Assembly: GCA_951799425.1 (NCBI GenBank)
Contig: OX637392.1
Span: forward strand, 41,058,593 to 41,122,592
DNA: 64,000 nt
Direction of reading: 5' to 3'
DNA from: Ilex aquifolium
Taxonomy: Eukaryota; Streptophyta; Magnoliopsida; Aquifoliales; Aquifoliaceae
Part shown: piece by piece, positions 1 through 10,830 of the stretch
How positions within the stretch are numbered: position 1 is the first letter of the stretch
Layout: every line of letters starts with the position of its first letter
Program-made: the position numbers and the translations under genes
Notes under the pieces: generated by a model
What the model saw: the letters and a program-made list of their open reading frames with translations, nothing else
Databases searched by the model: none
What the model was told of the DNA's origin: nothing

Positions 1-1115
1 TTACCCCTAGCCCCGGCAGGTGCTCGTTCAACTCTTCTACGGGGTCTAACCATTGATGAGTTCTAAAAGGAAGTATGGAAGAAATGTAGAAGAAAAGAGA
101 AAGAGACTCAATAAAATGGGAGTACTTACAGGCGATGGATCTTCAAAAAGGGTGCTCTAGGGGTTACAGGAGTGCTCGGGAGATGGAGAAAGGATGCTCG
201 GGAGTTGATTGCTTGAAGAAAACTCAGAGTTGCAAAGTTCTAAAACGACTGAGACATCTCCTATTTATAGCCTGCTGAGAGAGCAGAAATTGAAGGGGCA
301 GGTCATCATTAGGGGATTTGAAAAAGACTGTGTGAGACGTGCAAGTAACCGCCCCAGTTTAATAAGTGTGTTTGGCAAGCCTCCAACCTCCTTGCGCCAC
401 CTGTCCCACGCCACAGAATGGAGGCTGGGGGCAGTTGGCGGGACTTTAGGCGGCTCAACAGCCCCCAGACTGACACGTGCAAAGATGTATCTATTATGGA
501 GCTCAGAAGGCACCGAGGAGTGGCGTCGAGGAGTGATGGCCGGAGGAGCCGAGTATGCCTACTGACACCCGCATTTAAGACGACGTGACAGCACATTTAT
601 GGCTATATGAGTGGCTCACACAGAACCATTAATGGGCGCCTGCACCCTCAAGACCTAAGCCTACAAATCATGATTGCTTGGCATTTATGGCTATTATGCC
701 GAGTACATAACCTCGGCGTACCCCGAGGCACTGTTCCCCAGAACATTGAACGCTCGGGAGTAGGCGTCAGACTGATCAGAGAAACCCTAGTTCCTCGGGG
801 ATAGCTATAAGTCCTCGGCATGGAGCCGAGCACCTAACCTATTGCCCGAGCATTAAAGACGTGAAGATTTAAGTGGAGAACACTCATTGCACATGGGCAA
901 GAGTGTTAGACATTAAATGTTGAGATTGGACTAAAAGTATTTGCACTCATTACCGTTCCAGGTATAAATACCCCTCAGAAGAGGGAACAAAGGTACGACA
1001 AAAATAAAACAGAGATATAGAATATATTGTGCTTAAGACTCCAATCAGATACTGACTTGAGTTTCGGAGGGGATAAGTTGGGTGTTCACCTGGCCCCTTT
1101 TCTGACCCTGTGGAT
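1..1115. repeat. LTR-retrotransposon debris, probably gypsy-type LTR
   Basis: Compared with its surroundings this stretch is GC-richer and full of CTCGG/CCGAG motifs. It has a TATA-like TATAAATACCCC near 963-974 and a downstream segment (ACTTGAGTTTCGGAGGGG near 1053-1072) of the kind often seen at the 3' end of plant Ty3/gypsy LTRs. No open pol domain is visible, so this is a fossil fragment. The window starts inside it. Exact ends and family are inferred; a non-autonomous LTR derivative is the main alternative. Confidence 0.45.
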
Positions 1116-1469
1116 TGTTTCAATTTCATCATATGGACAATCGCTATCTCAAACTATTATAGGAAATCTCCCGTGCATAAATAATCTCAAACATACAAGT
1201 TCAAAGCCTCTAAAACACTTGGTGACTGATAGACATGTTCAATGCTCAACATGGTTCAAAGTATCAGTCGCCACTTTTGGTGACCATACCGTTTTACGAG
1301 TCTGACAATACTTCGAATAAATCTTGAGTCATCAAATTCATTGTCACCGAATTGGCAAATACCATTAAATAATAATGTGATATGGCATCATAATCGCCAT
1401 TTCTCAGCGTCCTCCGAATCAAACTTAAACCATGTATGGAATATAATATTCAAATAACAAAATATAATA
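1116..1469. other. Unannotated AT-rich spacer
   Basis: I see no gene, RNA or clear repeat here. It separates the LTR debris from the promoter region that is shared by the two germin-like genes. Confidence 0.4.
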
Positions 1470-1788
1470 ATTAATGCTTCAGAAACGGTCATCATGAAAA
1501 GCTCAGCTTGCTTCCATTTAATATTCCATCTTAGCCAGCAATTCCCATACCAATCATATTATAAGGCTAATATATAATGTTTGCTTGAAGAACTGTACTT
1601 TTACCACTTCCACACGTTTCTGTGTGAATAATGAAGACTAAGACTCTTTCAATGTATATGTGACTGGGCGGCAAAAGGCCACACTTTCTCTATAAAAGCA
1701 GCCCATGAAGGTTCTTCTTTTGCAATTCAATTCTCAGGTGTGCTAAAAAGAAAAACAGATTTAGTTTCATAAATACACAAGCTTTCAA
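1470..1788 (+). promoter_or_regulatory. Promoter and 5' UTR of GLP gene 1
   Basis: A TATA box (TATAAAAG) lies at 1691-1698, 98 bp before the ATG. Blocks of this region recur upstream of the second GLP gene: a GAAGAACTGTACTTTTACCA block near 1587, a TCTCTATAAAAGCAGCCCA core, and a CTTCCATTTA block near 1510. Conservation of these blocks shows that the duplication included the proximal promoter. The sequence CATCTTAGCC at about 1528-1537 is the empty version of the MITE insertion site found in gene 2. Confidence 0.75.
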
Positions 1789-2566
1789 ATGGCTTCTCAG
1801 TTTCTTTTGTTAGGACTCTTGGCTATAACTTGTTCTATTGCTTTGGCATCTGACCCAAGTTCCCTTCAGGATTTCTGTGTTGCAGACACCAAAAGCCCAG
1901 GTATGGTCTTATTCACATTTCTTTCCATCTTCCATTTCTGAGTCCAGTCTCTTATGTATGTCTACTTGTAAGCCAAAATGCAGTTGTGGGTTCATATATG
2001 TTTCTTTTGTGTTTATTTTGCTTCATGTAGTTCTAGTGAATGGTTTGGTTTGCAAGGATCCCAAGATGGTACAAGCGAATGATTTTTCCTTCAGTGGGCT
2101 TCACTTAGCAGGCAACACGTCAAATGCAGTGGGATCACGCGTAACACCGGTATTTGCAGCTCAAGTGCCAGGACTCAACACTCTTGGCATCTCCATGGCA
2201 CGAATTGATTTTGCACCTTGGGGTATCAACCCTCCACACACACATCCGAGGGCTAGTGAAATTTTAACCGTCCTTGAAGGTAGTTTGCAAGTAGGGTTTA
2301 TCACCTCCAACCCAGAAAACCGCCTCATCGCAAAAGTACTTCAAAAGGGTGATGTCTTTGTGTTTCCCCAGGGTCTTGTCCATTTCCAGCGCAACATTGG
2401 ACATACTAATGCAATTGCAATTGCAGCTCTCAGTAGTCAAAACCCTGGTGTTATTACCATTGGCAATGCAGTCTTTGGATCGAATCCCGATATCCCTAGC
2501 GATCTTCTTGCAAAAGCATTCCAAGTGGACAAAAACATTATCTATCAGATTCAATCGCATTTCTGA
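1789..2566 (+). CDS. Germin-like protein (gene 1), exons 1789-1900 and 2031-2566
   Basis: This is a two-exon gene of 648 coding bases giving 215 residues, the usual GLP length. Residues 1-20 form a hydrophobic signal peptide ending ALA, which indicates secretion to the apoplast or cell wall. The mature protein has the two germin cysteines (Cys30, Cys45), an N-glycosylation sequon at Asn66 (NTS), and one cupin barrel. Germin box 1 ([10 protein letters not shown]) supplies His107, His109 and Glu114, and box 2 (GLVHFQRN) supplies His155, together the four manganese ligands. GLPs are known as superoxide dismutases, oxalate oxidases or structural wall proteins; which activity applies cannot be read from sequence. 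The 130-bp intron has GT...AG ends and interrupts codon 38. The start chosen is the only ATG preceding the signal peptide and matches gene 2. A run-on open frame from 1838 is an intron read-through artefact. Confidence 0.93.
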
Positions 2567-2743
2567 GGGAACCTATTTGAAAAACCAATGAGAAAGGAAT
2601 GTTCATTCAAAGTGCGAAGTGTAGGCAATATGTTTTAAGTACATCTACCAATTATTTAATTTGATTCACTATATTATTTGATTGTTTGCGTCCATTGAAT
2701 ACGAAGAAAATCAGGCCGTTACAGTCAAGTGTCAACTATTATC

Positions 2744-2749
2744 AATAAA
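2744..2749 (+). terminator. Candidate poly(A) signal of GLP gene 1
   Basis: AATAAA lies about 180 bases after the stop codon, a plausible plant 3' UTR length. It is only a candidate, since plant poly(A) signals are loose and the 2567-2830 region contains no other recognisable element. Confidence 0.45.
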
Positions 2750-2849
2750 TAGCAGTTCGCATATGTATGGAAGCACCCACTTTGGGTTCACACTTTATTA
2801 TGAATGCTTAAGACAATTGTTGGGCATATATAGTATGTGAGGTGTTGTT

Positions 2850-3035
2850 TTTATTTTTTTATTTTTTATGTTTTTTTGCCTATGGCCGCGCCCGTTACTC
2901 TTCTCGGGAACGAACTTAGCTATGCTAGCATAGTGGTCAACCACTGAGGCCCAATGTGGACTTCAAGACTCGAACCTCCAACCTTAAGGTGAGAAGTTCT
3001 GCCGGTACTCCACTGGACCACCCTACTCAGTGGTA
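2850..3035 (-). mobile_element. tRNA-derived SINE with target-site duplication
   Basis: Read on the minus strand, the element begins with a tRNA-like head. An A-box (TGGTCCAGTGG) is followed about 35 bp later by a B-box (GGTTCGAGTC), and it ends in an A-rich tail (the T-rich run at 2850-2877 on the plus strand). It is flanked by a 16-bp duplication, TATGTGAGGTGTTGTT at 2834-2849 and TATGTTAGGTGTTGTT at 3036-3051, with one mismatch. The internal RNA polymerase III promoter, tail and duplication together make this a convincing SINE. It sits about 280 bp downstream of GLP gene 1. Confidence 0.85.
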
Positions 3036-3051
3036 TATGTTAGGTGTTGTT

Positions 3052-4030
3052 AGTCATCATGTTACAGGAAAAGAAATGTGTATCTCAGACTTAAGCTTTA
3101 CCCAGTATTTATAGTGGTGTGTATTCTCTTCTAGGGTTTCACCATTGGCTGAATCAGGTGGCACACCTAACTTTTAGCCAAATCTTCTGTAATTTGTACT
3201 AGAATTTCCTCAGGCTTCCTTTTTTATATGCCTATTATTTAAGCTACGTTTATAATATTTACCTATGATTTATGCAACTTCCTTATCGGTTTTACAATGC
3301 CCCTAATTATTTGAGGTAGCCTAGCTATCCCTTGGTTTGGTTTTATTCTTAATGAATATCGCATTTCTAATAAACTTCAGTAATTTCTTGTTCATTTTGG
3401 CTCACTGCTTGGTTCACTTGTTGATCGAGCAGCTTCGTCATCTGTTCGGCTAGGACACAAATCTGTTCTGTTAGCCGTGATACAACTCAGTTGACCTAAA
3501 AATTACTAAGAAAGAGGCACTCTGCCTATTTGTACTCTTTTATTCGTTGTGTGATGATTGATATGTGTCTTTTACGTCACGTGGCCTATTCTATGTGTAT
3601 TCATTAAATGGTCTAATCATGTACAGTTCTGACTTTTTCAAATATCAAAAAAAAAAAAATTCCAAATTTAATAAGATAAATATGTTTAATTGTAAAATCA
3701 CTAGTGTCCTTATTTTGCTCTTATGAATTGGTGGGTTTTTAATTTATGACAAATATTAGTGGTGGGTTTATTTGAGAAATAATAATGTCTTAGCTTTGGG
3801 TTTTTTGATTCATGAGTTATACAACGATAATAAATAAGTTAAGTTAGCAGTACAACCTCTGATAGAATTAACTAAACAATTTGAAATAAAAATTTAATTA
3901 TTACTCAACATCATCCTGAAATGACACGACAAAAATTCGATATTATGGTTTGTTAAAATCACAATGAAAAAGCTCTTTCATACCCTACAATGGCTCCGGT
4001 TTCTTTAAACAGCATAATATGAATGCAATG
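3052..4030. other. Intergenic AT-rich stretch without recognisable feature
   Basis: I found no open frame of interest, tRNA or repeat structure in this kilobase apart from a short poly-A run near 3648-3659. Confidence 0.4.
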
Positions 4031-4550
4031 GGAGTAAATTACACTTTACCCCTTAAACTATTACTCATGTTTTACTTTACACCCTTAACTATAAATTTTT
4101 TCACATTGTACTTTAAAGTATCAATTTTGTTTCATATTACTTAAATAGATAACGACAAGCTTGAAAATCTATCAAATGAGGGAGAGAAATCCCAAAGAGC
4201 TTCCCGCTAAGTGTCTAGTACCACTTTATTTTCCTTTTTTGACAACCAAATGGTTGCTGGAAAGAAAAAAAAGGTCAGCCAGATGAAGAAATTTTGGAGA
4301 TTAGAAGGGCAAAGTCATGAATAGGTATTTTTCTTGATTTTTGACATTCACATGTGCAATAGACAGTTACTTATTGGCAGTACAGACTACTCATATGCGC
4401 ATTTACCGTAAAAAAATTGACAGTCGTTATCTATTAGAGTAATATGAAATAAAACTGATACTTTAAGGTGCAATGCGAGAAATTTTATAGTCGAGGGTGC
4501 AAAGTGAAATAAGGGTAATTGTTGAAGGGGATAAAGTGTAATTTTTCCAT
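4031..4550. mobile_element. MITE-like element with about 120-bp terminal inverted repeats
   Basis: The left arm (AAATTACACTTTACCCCTTA onward) is the reverse complement, with scattered mismatches, of the right arm ending TAAAGTGTAATTTTT. Pairing extends inward for about 120 bp, to the AGATAACGAC motif near 4147-4156 and GTCGTTATCT near 4423-4432. There is no coding capacity. Long inverted repeats and small size suggest a Mutator- or hAT-derived non-autonomous element. I could not identify a clean target-site duplication. Confidence 0.65.
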
Positions 4551-5360
4551 GTGATGGTTTGAGTAATTCAAGATATTCGATTATTCACCACTAATTGAAA
4601 CAAGACCGTTGAGTATTTCAACCTCTTCCCAGTGGGTTTTATAAAGGAGCAACAATCTGTGAAACAGACAAATGCATAAGTTCCTCCCTTGCTTCCTTTC
4701 ATTTCCAACTAATTTTATTGTTTCGAAATGGCCAGCTGCAGCACTAGCCTAAAATATTTTACTCTGATCTATAGAAGGGGCCCAAATTAGTAATTTATAA
4801 TGTTTCAAAGCCTCCAAAATGAAGAGTTATTGTTGTTGGCAATGAAGCAGGGCGTGTGTCGGGTTTGTGTCATGTGTAGTCATGTTGTGTTAAAATTTAT
4901 TCTACCCATACTTAACTCATTTATAATTTTTATATCGGAGTCCATGTTTGTATTAGCTTAATGTCTTGTATAAACAGTGTATAGGTCGTGTTTAATGGTA
5001 TATACAGTCGAGTTTGTGCCAACCTATTTATCTAACCAATTTATTACTCGAATTCACTAAAACTAAATCTAAACCCATTAATTGTATATCGATTTCGTGT
5101 TAAATTCGTGGATCCATACTGATTTCGTGTAAGAGTGACGGGTTGTGCCTGCAGCTGTACATGAGGCCTAGCTGGATACTGAATCTAATAGGTATGTTAT
5201 TTTTCTCTCTGAACAAGTCATGCTGATGCAATCTTTAAGTAGCTAATTCAATGACCATTCCTAAAGGAGAACAATTCCTCGTTACATCATAAAAATACAG
5301 CTTCCCTGCCTTCACAATTCCATTTTATTATCAATTGGTAATAAACAAAATGGTGTGAAT
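4551..5360. other. Intergenic stretch, possible decayed repeat at 4850-5150
   Basis: Between 4850 and 5150 the sequence has GTCGGGTTTGTGTC and GACGGGTTGTGCC motifs in an AT-rich setting, which resembles a family of short dispersed plant repeats. I cannot define ends or duplications. No gene is visible. Confidence 0.25.
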
Positions 5361-7130
5361 TAATCACCATCATGATGAGATAACTCTGTAAAACATGCTT
5401 TATACTCAACTATTGCCATAGTGTTTTGCTAGAAATTAAGGAAATCCAAACCTATATTATCTTGTATACTCTCAATGAAATGCTTACCATATTGATGATT
5501 TTTTCAAATCTATCCCAATTCCTTCCTTTAGTTGCTTCTCTTCCTTTCTCCGATTCTCACCATTGATCCGCTTCCCATACAAATAAATAGGTTGTTAAGC
5601 TACTCGCAAAGTTGATGGGATTTTCATTGCATCCATATATTATTTTACTTCTCGAGACAACTTGCCACATCCAATGGCTTTATCGTTTCTTGAAATGTTG
5701 GTAGACTTTTCATAAATTCTTTCAAAACTATCATTTGTCTATCTCCGGGCTCTCCTGGATCAACTAGGTGTTGTCTTTCCTCATTCACCACCGGTGCATT
5801 TGGTGGTGGTGGAACTTCCCTATTTCTACTTGGTAGATCAGGCTCTGGTTGCATTGCTTCATTCTCAGGATTCCTTAATATATCAGTCCTATACATGAGA
5901 TTACGTTGACCTTAAACGAAGCACTGAGCAAATAAAATCAAATGCTTGATAGAGATTAAAGCTACATTGCTACATTCAGAGTTCTATCCTTGTCATCCAA
6001 CGGTGTAAGTGAGGTAAGTGACTTAGAGACCTAGTGTGTTTAGTATGGTTTTGGACTTGGTTTATAATTGGACTTTAGCAGTACTCTCACATTTACACTT
6101 GGAAAAAATGTTTTTGAAGCATACAATATTATTATTGAAACACTATTACCGTTTATTATAAAATTCACTAGAATCGACTTGACACGTACGGGAATGAAAC
6201 ATCATCGATCGTTTAGAATTGTCATTTTCCTCATCTCTTGACCCACTTCTGAAATCAATAATAAATTCCATTTTGCTAGCAATCTATGAACCAATCTCAA
6301 CAGTCCACTTCCAATTTAATCCTTGATTGACACATCCCACAACTTATGGATCGAATCATGCTTTTGATTCAATTAAAGGCTAAGTTTGCTATCTATAGCT
6401 TAAAAGAATCCTTGTCTATCATTTAGCCTCTACCCTTCATGGCCGGCCTTTCTCTTTTGTTTTAGAAAGAGTCCAGACCAATTAAGGAAATCTCTGGAAA
6501 GGTTTTTCATTTGTCTTCCTCTTTAATTGCCTCAAGCCTTCAAATAGAGGTCTCTTAAAAACTAAGCGAGCACCTAATGTGCGCCCATCTCTAGATTCCG
6601 CTTGAGCATGAATAGTTTGCCAATCCCGATTACATACCATGATCTCAATCATAATTGGGTTAATAGCAATTTTTGTCACCAGAGTATATATTTTTTCTCA
6701 ATTTAGTCCTCATTGTATCAATTTTATTAATTTGATCTCTAAAATATTCAATTCGTATTAATTTAATTCATATGTAAACAGACTATTAAATTTTTTAACA
6801 GAAGTGACCGCGTGTCATTTTTTTAGATAGTACCACGTACCCAATACGTGATTATTCCATCAAAAAACTTAACAGTCCGTCTATGTAGAGACCAAATTAG
6901 CATAAATTGAATAATTTATGAACCAAATTGTCAAATTTGATATAATGAAGACTAAATTGATAAAAAAATGCATAATTTAGAGATCAAAAGTGCTATAAAC
7001 TCAATATAATTTGTAAACAATCTTTTCCAAGTGTGAAACCAAATTCCGACTTTGAACCAAATTAGCAATTAAGCGAACTAGTTATCTAGGTTACTTCGGT
7101 CATCAATCTCCGTTGCTGACTGAACCAATG
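5361..7130 (-). mobile_element. Gypsy-like retrotransposon fossil, gag end (copy 1)
   Basis: On the minus strand around 5645-5896 lies a gag-like N-terminal segment (motifs VLKEFM and IKPLDV, proline-rich linker), followed upstream by about 1.2 kb of non-coding sequence. A second copy of the whole block occurs at 61,245-62,766 in the same orientation, which establishes it as a dispersed repeat. It is a broken fossil without visible pol domains. A 332-bp MITE has inserted into it at 6664-6995. Confidence 0.6.
6664..6995. mobile_element. MITE (PIF/Harbinger-like) nested in the gypsy-like fossil
   Basis: The ends are imperfect inverted repeats, TAGCAATTTTTG on the left and CAAAAGTGCTA on the right. 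Internal blocks such as CTCAATTTAGTCCTCATT also reappear inverted as AATGAAGACTAAATTGA. Both sides are flanked by TAA (6661-6663 and 6996-6998), consistent with the TWA duplications of PIF/Harbinger elements. The homologous repeat at 62,600-62,640 lacks this block, so the insertion happened after the two copies separated. There is no coding sequence. Confidence 0.75.
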
Positions 7131-7660
7131 GACTGACTGACCCAATGGACTCAAGACTGAACACATCTGATTCTTGTAATTATGCGAACACACTAATTCC
7201 CAACAATCTCTAATGGACGATTTTCGGATTGTTCAATTCCTGATAGTTTGGAAATGCATAATTCAATGTCATAGTTAGTACTTAGGAGTCATTTGCTTTA
7301 GTGTACTCAGGGAGATTTCATTTGGTATATCCTCTTATTCCTGCCGTGGATAAAAGAAGTAGCAATACACCTAGCTTTCGGTTTGTACTTGCCGAAATAA
7401 GGAAAGATGATTTGTTTTCCATTAAAAGATGGACAAAGCAGTATGAACTGTTGTTTGCTATGTATATTTTGATATAGAAAATTTTATTTTGAATGTTTGT
7501 ATGAAGTTCCTGCCAAATATCCTGTGCATGTCCATTTCTTGGTTTCCTAAAGAATTTTTAAAACCTGACAAACATATTCGTTTTCCGCTCTGACCAATTC
7601 AAGCTGTATTGCAATGCTCGATCACCATTGCATCAGAAACCTTTTTTGTACATCACGAAA
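7131..7660. other. Intergenic stretch upstream of GLP gene 2
   Basis: I see no gene or defined repeat here. Similarity to the GLP gene 1 upstream region begins at about 7620-7640. Confidence 0.4.
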
Positions 7661-7694
7661 GCTTCAGCCTGCTTCCATTTACAATTCCTTCTTA

Positions 7695-8050
7695 GAGCAT
7701 CTCTAACACACTCTCTATTTCTTCTCTTTTAACTACTTTAACTAGCCAAACACAAAAAATTCTCCCCAACCCACTCTCTATTTCCTAGTTAACCCAAATG
7801 GCTCACCAAATGTGGTGAGCTATTTGAGCTTTCTAAATTCTCTCTCTACCTTTTTTTCTCTCTATCTCTCTCTATATATATGTTTTATTTTTTTAAAATT
7901 ATTGGAAGTTAGTGAAAATTGGGTGTAGTAGTTATCTAAAATAGAGAGTGTGGTTGAAGTGAATTTTAAAAAGTTGCTAGTTAAAGTAGTTAATTGAATA
8001 TTTAAATATATTTTGAGTAGCTATTTTGTTGAATGTGGTTGGAGATGCTC
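7695..8050. mobile_element. Tourist/Harbinger-like MITE in the GLP gene 2 promoter
   Basis: The 356-bp element begins GAGCATCTCTAACACA and ends TGTGGTTGGAGATGCTC reversed in kind, giving terminal inverted repeats of about 17 bp. Paired internal blocks follow, such as ACTACTTTAACTAGC near the left end and GCTAGTTAAAGTAGT near the right. It is flanked by TTA at 7692-7694 and 8051-8053. The GLP gene 1 promoter shows the uninterrupted site CTTAGCCAGCA (about 1530), which gives the exact insertion point and duplication. The right end lies about 190 bp upstream of the TATA box of gene 2. Confidence 0.9.
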
Positions 8051-8053
8051 TTA

Positions 8054-8331
8054 GCCAGCAAATCTCACAGAAAATAGTTACAAGCCATCTAGAGGCCGAA
8101 TGACTGATAACCGTTTTCGCTGAAGAACTGTACTTTTACCACTTCCACACGGTTCATTGTAAATGTCGACAATGAAGACAAGACTCTTTCAACGCATCGG
8201 TGATGGGCCGGCACAATGCCAGACTCTCTCTCTTTCTCTATAAAAGCAGCCCAAAGTGGTGATTCTTTTGCAACTCAATTCTCACCTCTGCCCAGAAACA
8301 CATTTAGTTCCGTAAATATACAAGCTTTCAA
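8054..8331 (+). promoter_or_regulatory. Promoter and 5' UTR of GLP gene 2
   Basis: TATA box TATAAAAG lies at 8239-8246, 93 bp before the ATG. The blocks GAAGAACTGTACTTTTACCA (about 8122) and CTCTATAAAAGCAGCCCA match the promoter of gene 1. A CT-rich run precedes the TATA box and is longer than in gene 1. Confidence 0.75.
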
Positions 8332-9072
8332 ATGGCATCACAGTTTCTCTTGTTAGGACTCTTGGCAATAACTTGTTCTGCTGCTTTGGCATCTGACCCC
8401 AGTCCTCTTCAGGATTTCTGTGTTGCAGACTCCAAAAGCCCAGGTTTGTTGATACTTGATACTTACTTCTCTCTCTCTAATTTTTATAAATTTGTATTTA
8501 GTCTCTTATGTATGTCTACTTCTTCGCTTCTTGCAGTGCTAGTAAATGGGTTGCTGTGCAAAGATCCCAAGATGGTACAAGCAAACGATTTCTCCTTTAA
8601 CGGGCTTCACCTGGCTGGCAACACATCGAATGCAGTTGGATCACGTGTAACACCAGTATTTGTTGCTCAAGTGCCCGGACTCAACAGTCTTGGCATCTCC
8701 ATGGCCCGAATTGATTTTGCACCTTGGGGTATCAACCCTCCACACACACATCCTCGGGCTAGTGAAATGTTAACGGTTCTTGAAGGTAGTCTGCAAGTAG
8801 GGTTTGTTACTTCCAATCCAGAAAATCGTCTTATCACAAAAGTACTTCAGAAGGGCGATGTATTTGTTTTTCCTGGGGGTCTTGTCCACTTCCAGCGCAA
8901 CATTGGATATTCTAATGCTATTGCAATTGCAGCTCTCAGTAGCCAAAATCCTGGTGTGATTACCATTGCAAATGCAGTCTTTGGATCAAATCCCGACATC
9001 CCTAGTGATCTTCTTGCAAAAGCATTCCAAGTGGATAAAAACATTATCTGTAAGCTTCAGTCGCAGTTCTAG
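8332..9072 (+). CDS. Germin-like protein (gene 2), exons 8332-8443 and 8537-9072
   Basis: This is a tandem paralogue of the gene at 1789, with identical exon lengths (112 and 536 bp) and the same 215-residue product; I count about 18 substitutions. The signal peptide (about 1-20), Cys30, Cys45, Asn66 sequon and the manganese ligands His107, His109, Glu114 and His155 are all kept, so a secreted active cupin is expected. One oddity is a third cysteine near the C-terminus (position 209, where gene 1 has Tyr), unusual for germins. A second is that the 93-bp intron is a multiple of three and has no stop, so a retained intron would add 31 largely hydrophobic residues without ending the protein. Conserved exon junctions with gene 1 make the spliced form the expected one. 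A MITE lies in its promoter. Confidence 0.93.
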   Translation: MASQFLLLGLLAITCSAALASDPSPLQDFCVADSKSPGLLILDTYFSLSNFYKFVFSLLCMSTSSLLAVLVNGLLCKDPKMVQANDFSFNGLHLAGNTSNAVGSRVTPVFVAQVPGLNSLGISMARIDFAPWGINPPHTHPRASEMLTVLEGSLQVGFVTSNPENRLITKVLQKGDVFVFPGGLVHFQRNIGYSNAIAIAALSSQNPGVITIANAVFGSNPDIPSDLLAKAFQVDKNIICKLQSQF

Positions 9073-9710
9073 ACAAACTGTGAGAAGTTGTTCAAAAAGT
9101 GTTGAGCCGAACAATTCGTTTATGTAGACTACTGAAGGTCGATTATGATCAATGCAGATGATGTTTGAATATTTATGCAATTATTGTTTCAGTTTAAGTT
9201 ATGCTTTTTTAGCTCCCCAAAATATCTTCTGTATACCCCTTATTTTGAATGAATTCCACTTTAAAAAAAGCTGATGTTTGCAACGCAGGATCCTCGTTTT
9301 TCAAGTTTTTTTCAATTGAAAATCAATTTAACTCTACAGAAGCTATTGAAGTTCTTCCTTGTGCAATACCAAACAGAGTGAAATAGTTCATTGGGTTTCG
9401 GCGTATGGAGTTGTAGAACTGTACAGTTGTGAATTTGCAATGCGGTAAACAATGAAACAAGAAGTAAAAGCAACCAAGAATAATTAATATAATGAGTTGC
9501 ATAGTTCAGTGAAATTCCTCCTATGTCAACAGGAGTTGATTTCATTATATGATAATTCTAATTGAGTTAAAACTTATTTATAAGTAGTAGTAGGGTCAAT
9601 CACATAAAATCTAATCATGGCAAAACTCATATAGCAGATTTAAAATACAAATTCATAATTGTGTTCATGTTCTATTTGTCTAAGTTTTACTCAATGACCA
9701 TCGGAAGTTT
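9073..9710. other. 3' flank of GLP gene 2
   Basis: It holds the presumed 3' UTR and AT-rich intergenic sequence. No canonical AATAAA close to the stop and no other gene was found. Confidence 0.35.
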
Positions 9711-9711
9711 T

Positions 9712-10830
9712 GTTGGGAAAAATGGTTTTAAATAAATTATTTGAGCAAATTGAAGCTTAAATAAAAGTGGTACCCACACCTCGAAATTGGTAGGACCAAG
9801 TTTAAATGCGTTCTCCTTTGCGAGAGATTAACGTGGCATATTTATTTGTCTAAAATAATTAATATTTAAATGAGAAATTATATGTCAAAGTGATTTATTT
9901 GAAGTGATGAAATTATATCTCAAGGCAGTGTACGTGCTCGCTCTGCTCACAAAAGTGTGATACCCCTTGGGGTCCAACTCATGAAGTCAACTAGGAGTAT
10001 ATTAACTCGTCATGACTCGGAGCGGCTTGAGCTTAGGCTTAGGCCAAAAAAGATATAATTTTTTTGGAAAAAATTTATTTGGAGCGGTTCTGGTCATGGG
10101 TCAAACCAATCGAATCTATATGCGGATCGGAATTAAAATCTCAACCGGAATTTAAATCCAATCGGTTTTTAAATTTCTTCCCGTTACTTTCTTTGAACTT
10201 GGCACCAAAAGGGGTCTGAGTTCATTCCAGAGAGCCTATTTATTCCAAGAGGTGTCTCTTGTCTGTTCAGATTAAATAGTATGTTCAATTTGAAAAGTGG
10301 CAATCCATACCTTTTCAGGCAATCTGAACTGCCACCAAGGGTCTATAAATAAATTACCCCATTGTCATTTCAATCTATCCCAATTCTGGATTCCTGTTTT
10401 AGAGTTTTTTTTCTCTCTCTGTATATTGTTGCATTATTATTTTGGTTCGATTTTAGTATAAACATAAGTTGTGCTCGCTGAAATTTTGAAGATTGAAGTG
10501 TTGTTTCTTCAAGAACGAAAATTCGTTCTATTTTGGGAGACAGTTGCTCATCAACCTTGAGCACCAAGAGGGAGCAAATCTGTCTTAAGGAGATTGTATT
10601 TTAAAGGGCTCGGATTATAAATTCTGGTTTTCTTATTTATTGATCGTGCAGATCTGCGTTACTGTAAGTGTACTGTTTTTATATAACAGTATATAGATAT
10701 AACTTCAATTTGTTTATTGCATGAATTAGACTTTATAAAGTTTAATATAATCTAGTTCTATACATATTTTCTCTGACAAGTTTGACTCTCGTGAATATGA
10801 GTCATTCGTTATTTCTAACAAGACTGTTAT
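9712..10830 (+). repeat. Candidate LTR (retrotransposon fossil)
   Basis: The segment starts TGTTGGGAAAA, has a TATA-like TCTATAAATAAA near 10,343 followed by a CT-rich leader, and can be ended at TTCTAACA near 10,822. These are LTR-like traits. I see neither an adjacent primer-binding site nor a matching second copy in the window, so this is tentative. Confidence 0.3.

Noticed and set aside
209-804. Open frames of 118 and 65 codons at the window start
   Set aside because: They overlap frames on the other strand, have no domain resemblance, and lie within LTR-like debris.
1838-2566. 242-codon open frame as the GLP gene 1 product
   Set aside because: It starts out of frame inside exon 1 and reads through the intron. 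The spliced model restores the signal peptide and matches gene 2.
2850-3035. A genuine tRNA gene
   Set aside because: A- and B-boxes are present, but the cloverleaf is not maintained and the tail plus target duplication identify a SINE.
8332-9072. 246-codon uninterrupted frame as the GLP gene 2 product
   Set aside because: It includes the 93-bp intron; exon junctions conserved with gene 1 favour a 215-residue spliced product.
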